From positions 42,805 through 106,804 of the forward strand of contig DGQF01000019.1 of assembly GCA_002389675.1 (NCBI GenBank): a DNA stretch of 64,000 bases, given 5' to 3'. The notes beneath the pieces are model-generated. The model saw only the letters and a list, made by a program, of their open reading frames with translations, had not been told where the DNA came from and did not search any database. The stretch comes from Gammaproteobacteria bacterium UBA4421 (GTDB taxonomy: Bacteria; Pseudomonadota; Gammaproteobacteria; Pseudomonadales; Azotimanducaceae). Made by a program: the position numbers and the translations under genes. The stretch's first letter is position 1. Every line of letters begins with the position of its first letter. This document shows positions 62,860-64,000 of the stretch, in pieces.

Positions 62860-64000
62860 ATGCCACACGCGCTTGAGGGGCTCCGGGTACTGGATCTGAG
62901 CAGTGGTCCTGCTGCCGGAATCGCAACCATGATTCTGGCAGATTTTGGGGCCCAAGTGATTGTCGTGGCGCGTCCATCACACAGCACCAAGGATTTGCTC
63001 AGCGACTTACCTGCTGCACCCATGTGGCTGCGCGGCAAACAGCAACTCACGCTTGATCTAGACCATCAAGATGACATAAAACGATTCCACCAGCTGGCTG
63101 CCGCCGCTGACGTGTTGATTTCTAACTGGCGTCCGGCCGCGCTATCGCGCCGCAAGCTCGACTATGACAGGCTCCACCAGCAACACCCACATCTCATCTA
63201 TTGCCATATCACCGGTTTTGGCAGTCGCGGCCCAATGGCTAACTGGCCAGCATACGAACATACGATTGCCGCATACAGCGGACGTATGAGTCTGTTCAGC
63301 GGCATTGTGGACCGGCCGGGTCCAGTTTTTTCAGCCGTCCAGGTTGGGATCCACGCCACCGCACAGTCTGCTGCCAGCGGCATCATGGCTGCTCTGCTTG
63401 GGCGAAACGATCAGTCACAAGGGCGACTAATTGAAACCAGCCTGCTGCAGGGTATGCAGCCCTATGAAATGGGGGGCATGATAGGTATGCAGCTCATTGA
63501 ACAGTTTCCAGACCTAGCCCCAATCATCGCCGGCCCGAGCGCTCAAACCCTACCCACACCAAGCTTGTTCTATCATCCAGCACAAGCCGCCGACGGGCGT
63601 TGGATGCAGTTTGGTAACTTACTGCCACATTTATTCGATAACTTTCTGATCGCCACTGATCTCATCGACGTGGTGGCTGATGAAGACTTTAATCCTAAAC
63701 AACTTTTGCTCGATGATGCCGTCAAACAAGAAGCCTTTCGAGCGCGGATGCTGGCGCGTATTCAAGACCGTCCTGCGCACGCTTGGATGGCAGATTTTAT
63801 CCAAGATGGCGGGATTGTCGCTGCGACCTACCAAAGCACTCAGGCCGCCTTGGACGATCCAGATTTGCTTCAAAACGGCCACGTTGTCGAGCGCGAGAAT
63901 GGCGGCGTGCAGTTGGGGCCTCTTGCGCAATTGACAACCACACCTGGGCTTCCTGGACCCGACATTATCGATAGCGATACGTGGGCGAAACGCTGGATCG
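62860..64000 (+). CDS. CaiB/BaiF family CoA-transferase, 3' end beyond the window
   Basis: The frame is open from ATG 62860 to the last base, giving 380 residues so far. LEGLRVLDLSSGPAAG, then FGAQVIVVARP, then YCHITGFGSRGPM match family III CoA-transferases. At the position of the catalytic Asp (GxxIDxS) it has Glu192 (GRLIETSLLQG), whereas the paralogue at 4489-5664 keeps Asp. The anhydride chemistry may thus be altered. It follows the amidohydrolase by three bases. Confidence 0.9.
   Translation, partial: MPHALEGLRVLDLSSGPAAGIATMILADFGAQVIVVARPSHSTKDLLSDLPAAPMWLRGKQQLTLDLDHQDDIKRFHQLAAAADVLISNWRPAALSRRKLDYDRLHQQHPHLIYCHITGFGSRGPMANWPAYEHTIAAYSGRMSLFSGIVDRPGPVFSAVQVGIHATAQSAASGIMAALLGRNDQSQGRLIETSLLQGMQPYEMGGMIGMQLIEQFPDLAPIIAGPSAQTLPTPSLFYHPAQAADGRWMQFGNLLPHLFDNFLIATDLIDVVADEDFNPKQLLLDDAVKQEAFRARMLARIQDRPAHAWMADFIQDGGIVAATYQSTQAALDDPDLLQNGHVVERENGGVQLGPLAQLTTTPGLPGPDIIDSDTWAKRWI

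Noticed and set aside
1..64000. CRISPR arrays, insertion sequences, prophage or integron parts
   Set aside because: No regularly spaced direct repeats, transposase, integrase or phage gene was seen.

Overview
The window is ordinary bacterial chromosome, about half GC and densely coding on both strands. I find roughly 57 protein genes. I find no rRNA, no tRNA that I can recognise, no insertion sequence, no phage or plasmid gene and no CRISPR array. Gene content points to a free-living, probably marine, aerobic gammaproteobacterium that oxidises lipids, terpenoids or sterol-like compounds. The CysH C-terminus, RmuC, the YciH-type SUI1 protein and many small FAD-, haem-, Fe(II)- and CoA-dependent enzymes all fit. 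The taxonomic placement is inference. No intergenic gap exceeds 300 bases; the longest, 29846-30135, is a divergent promoter region with one short inverted repeat.

Layout. 1-4319: the end of an isocitrate-type dehydrogenase, a hot-dog thioesterase, a DUF2797 protein, an acyl-CoA dehydrogenase and a TPR/transglutaminase-like lipoprotein. 4489-15192: a catabolic block with a CoA-transferase, P450, acyl-CoA synthetase, two phytanoyl-CoA-dioxygenase-like proteins, two SDRs, a sodium:solute symporter and a thioesterase. 15227-20375: a methyltransferase, an ERG4/ERG24-type sterol reductase (16431-17516), a Nudix hydrolase, a family VIII esterase-like protein and an SDR. 20595-23456: a molybdopterin oxidoreductase followed by the most notable gene, an AhpD-like selenoprotein. 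It has an in-frame UGA forming a Cys-x-x-Sec motif, with a SECIS-like hairpin directly downstream. 23453-31539: a GPH-type transporter, a sphingosine-phosphate-lyase-like enzyme, a TrmB-like methyltransferase, a sulfotransferase, a secreted pyroglutamyl-peptidase-like protein, a second P450 and an aldehyde dehydrogenase.

31708-42014: three kinase-like, dioxygenase and monooxygenase neighbourhoods, including an overlapping HAD-APH gene pair, an M32 carboxypeptidase, a Baeyer-Villiger-type monooxygenase and a second esterase-like protein. 42147-52154: housekeeping-like genes (SUI1, GH36 alpha-galactosidase, Cof-type HAD, RmuC, a penicillin-acylase-family lipoprotein, a tandem DsbA-like protein, PAPS reductase). 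52272-64000: an EEP nuclease, an ACAD-APH gene pair, an S41 protease lipoprotein, an SDR, an RNase J-like protein, a DUF2855 protein, a D-aminoacylase-like amidohydrolase and a CoA-transferase cut by the window end.

How they may work together. Oxygenases (two P450s, one BVMO, three PhyH proteins), SDRs and an aldehyde dehydrogenase can convert hydrophobic substrates to acids. The acyl-CoA synthetase and CoA-transferases activate them, the acyl-CoA dehydrogenases start beta-oxidation, and the thioesterases recycle CoA. The ACAD-APH and HAD-APH pairs together match the domains of eukaryotic ACAD10/11 and suggest a 4-hydroxyacyl-CoA phosphorylation route. No transcriptional regulator is encoded anywhere in the 64 kb.
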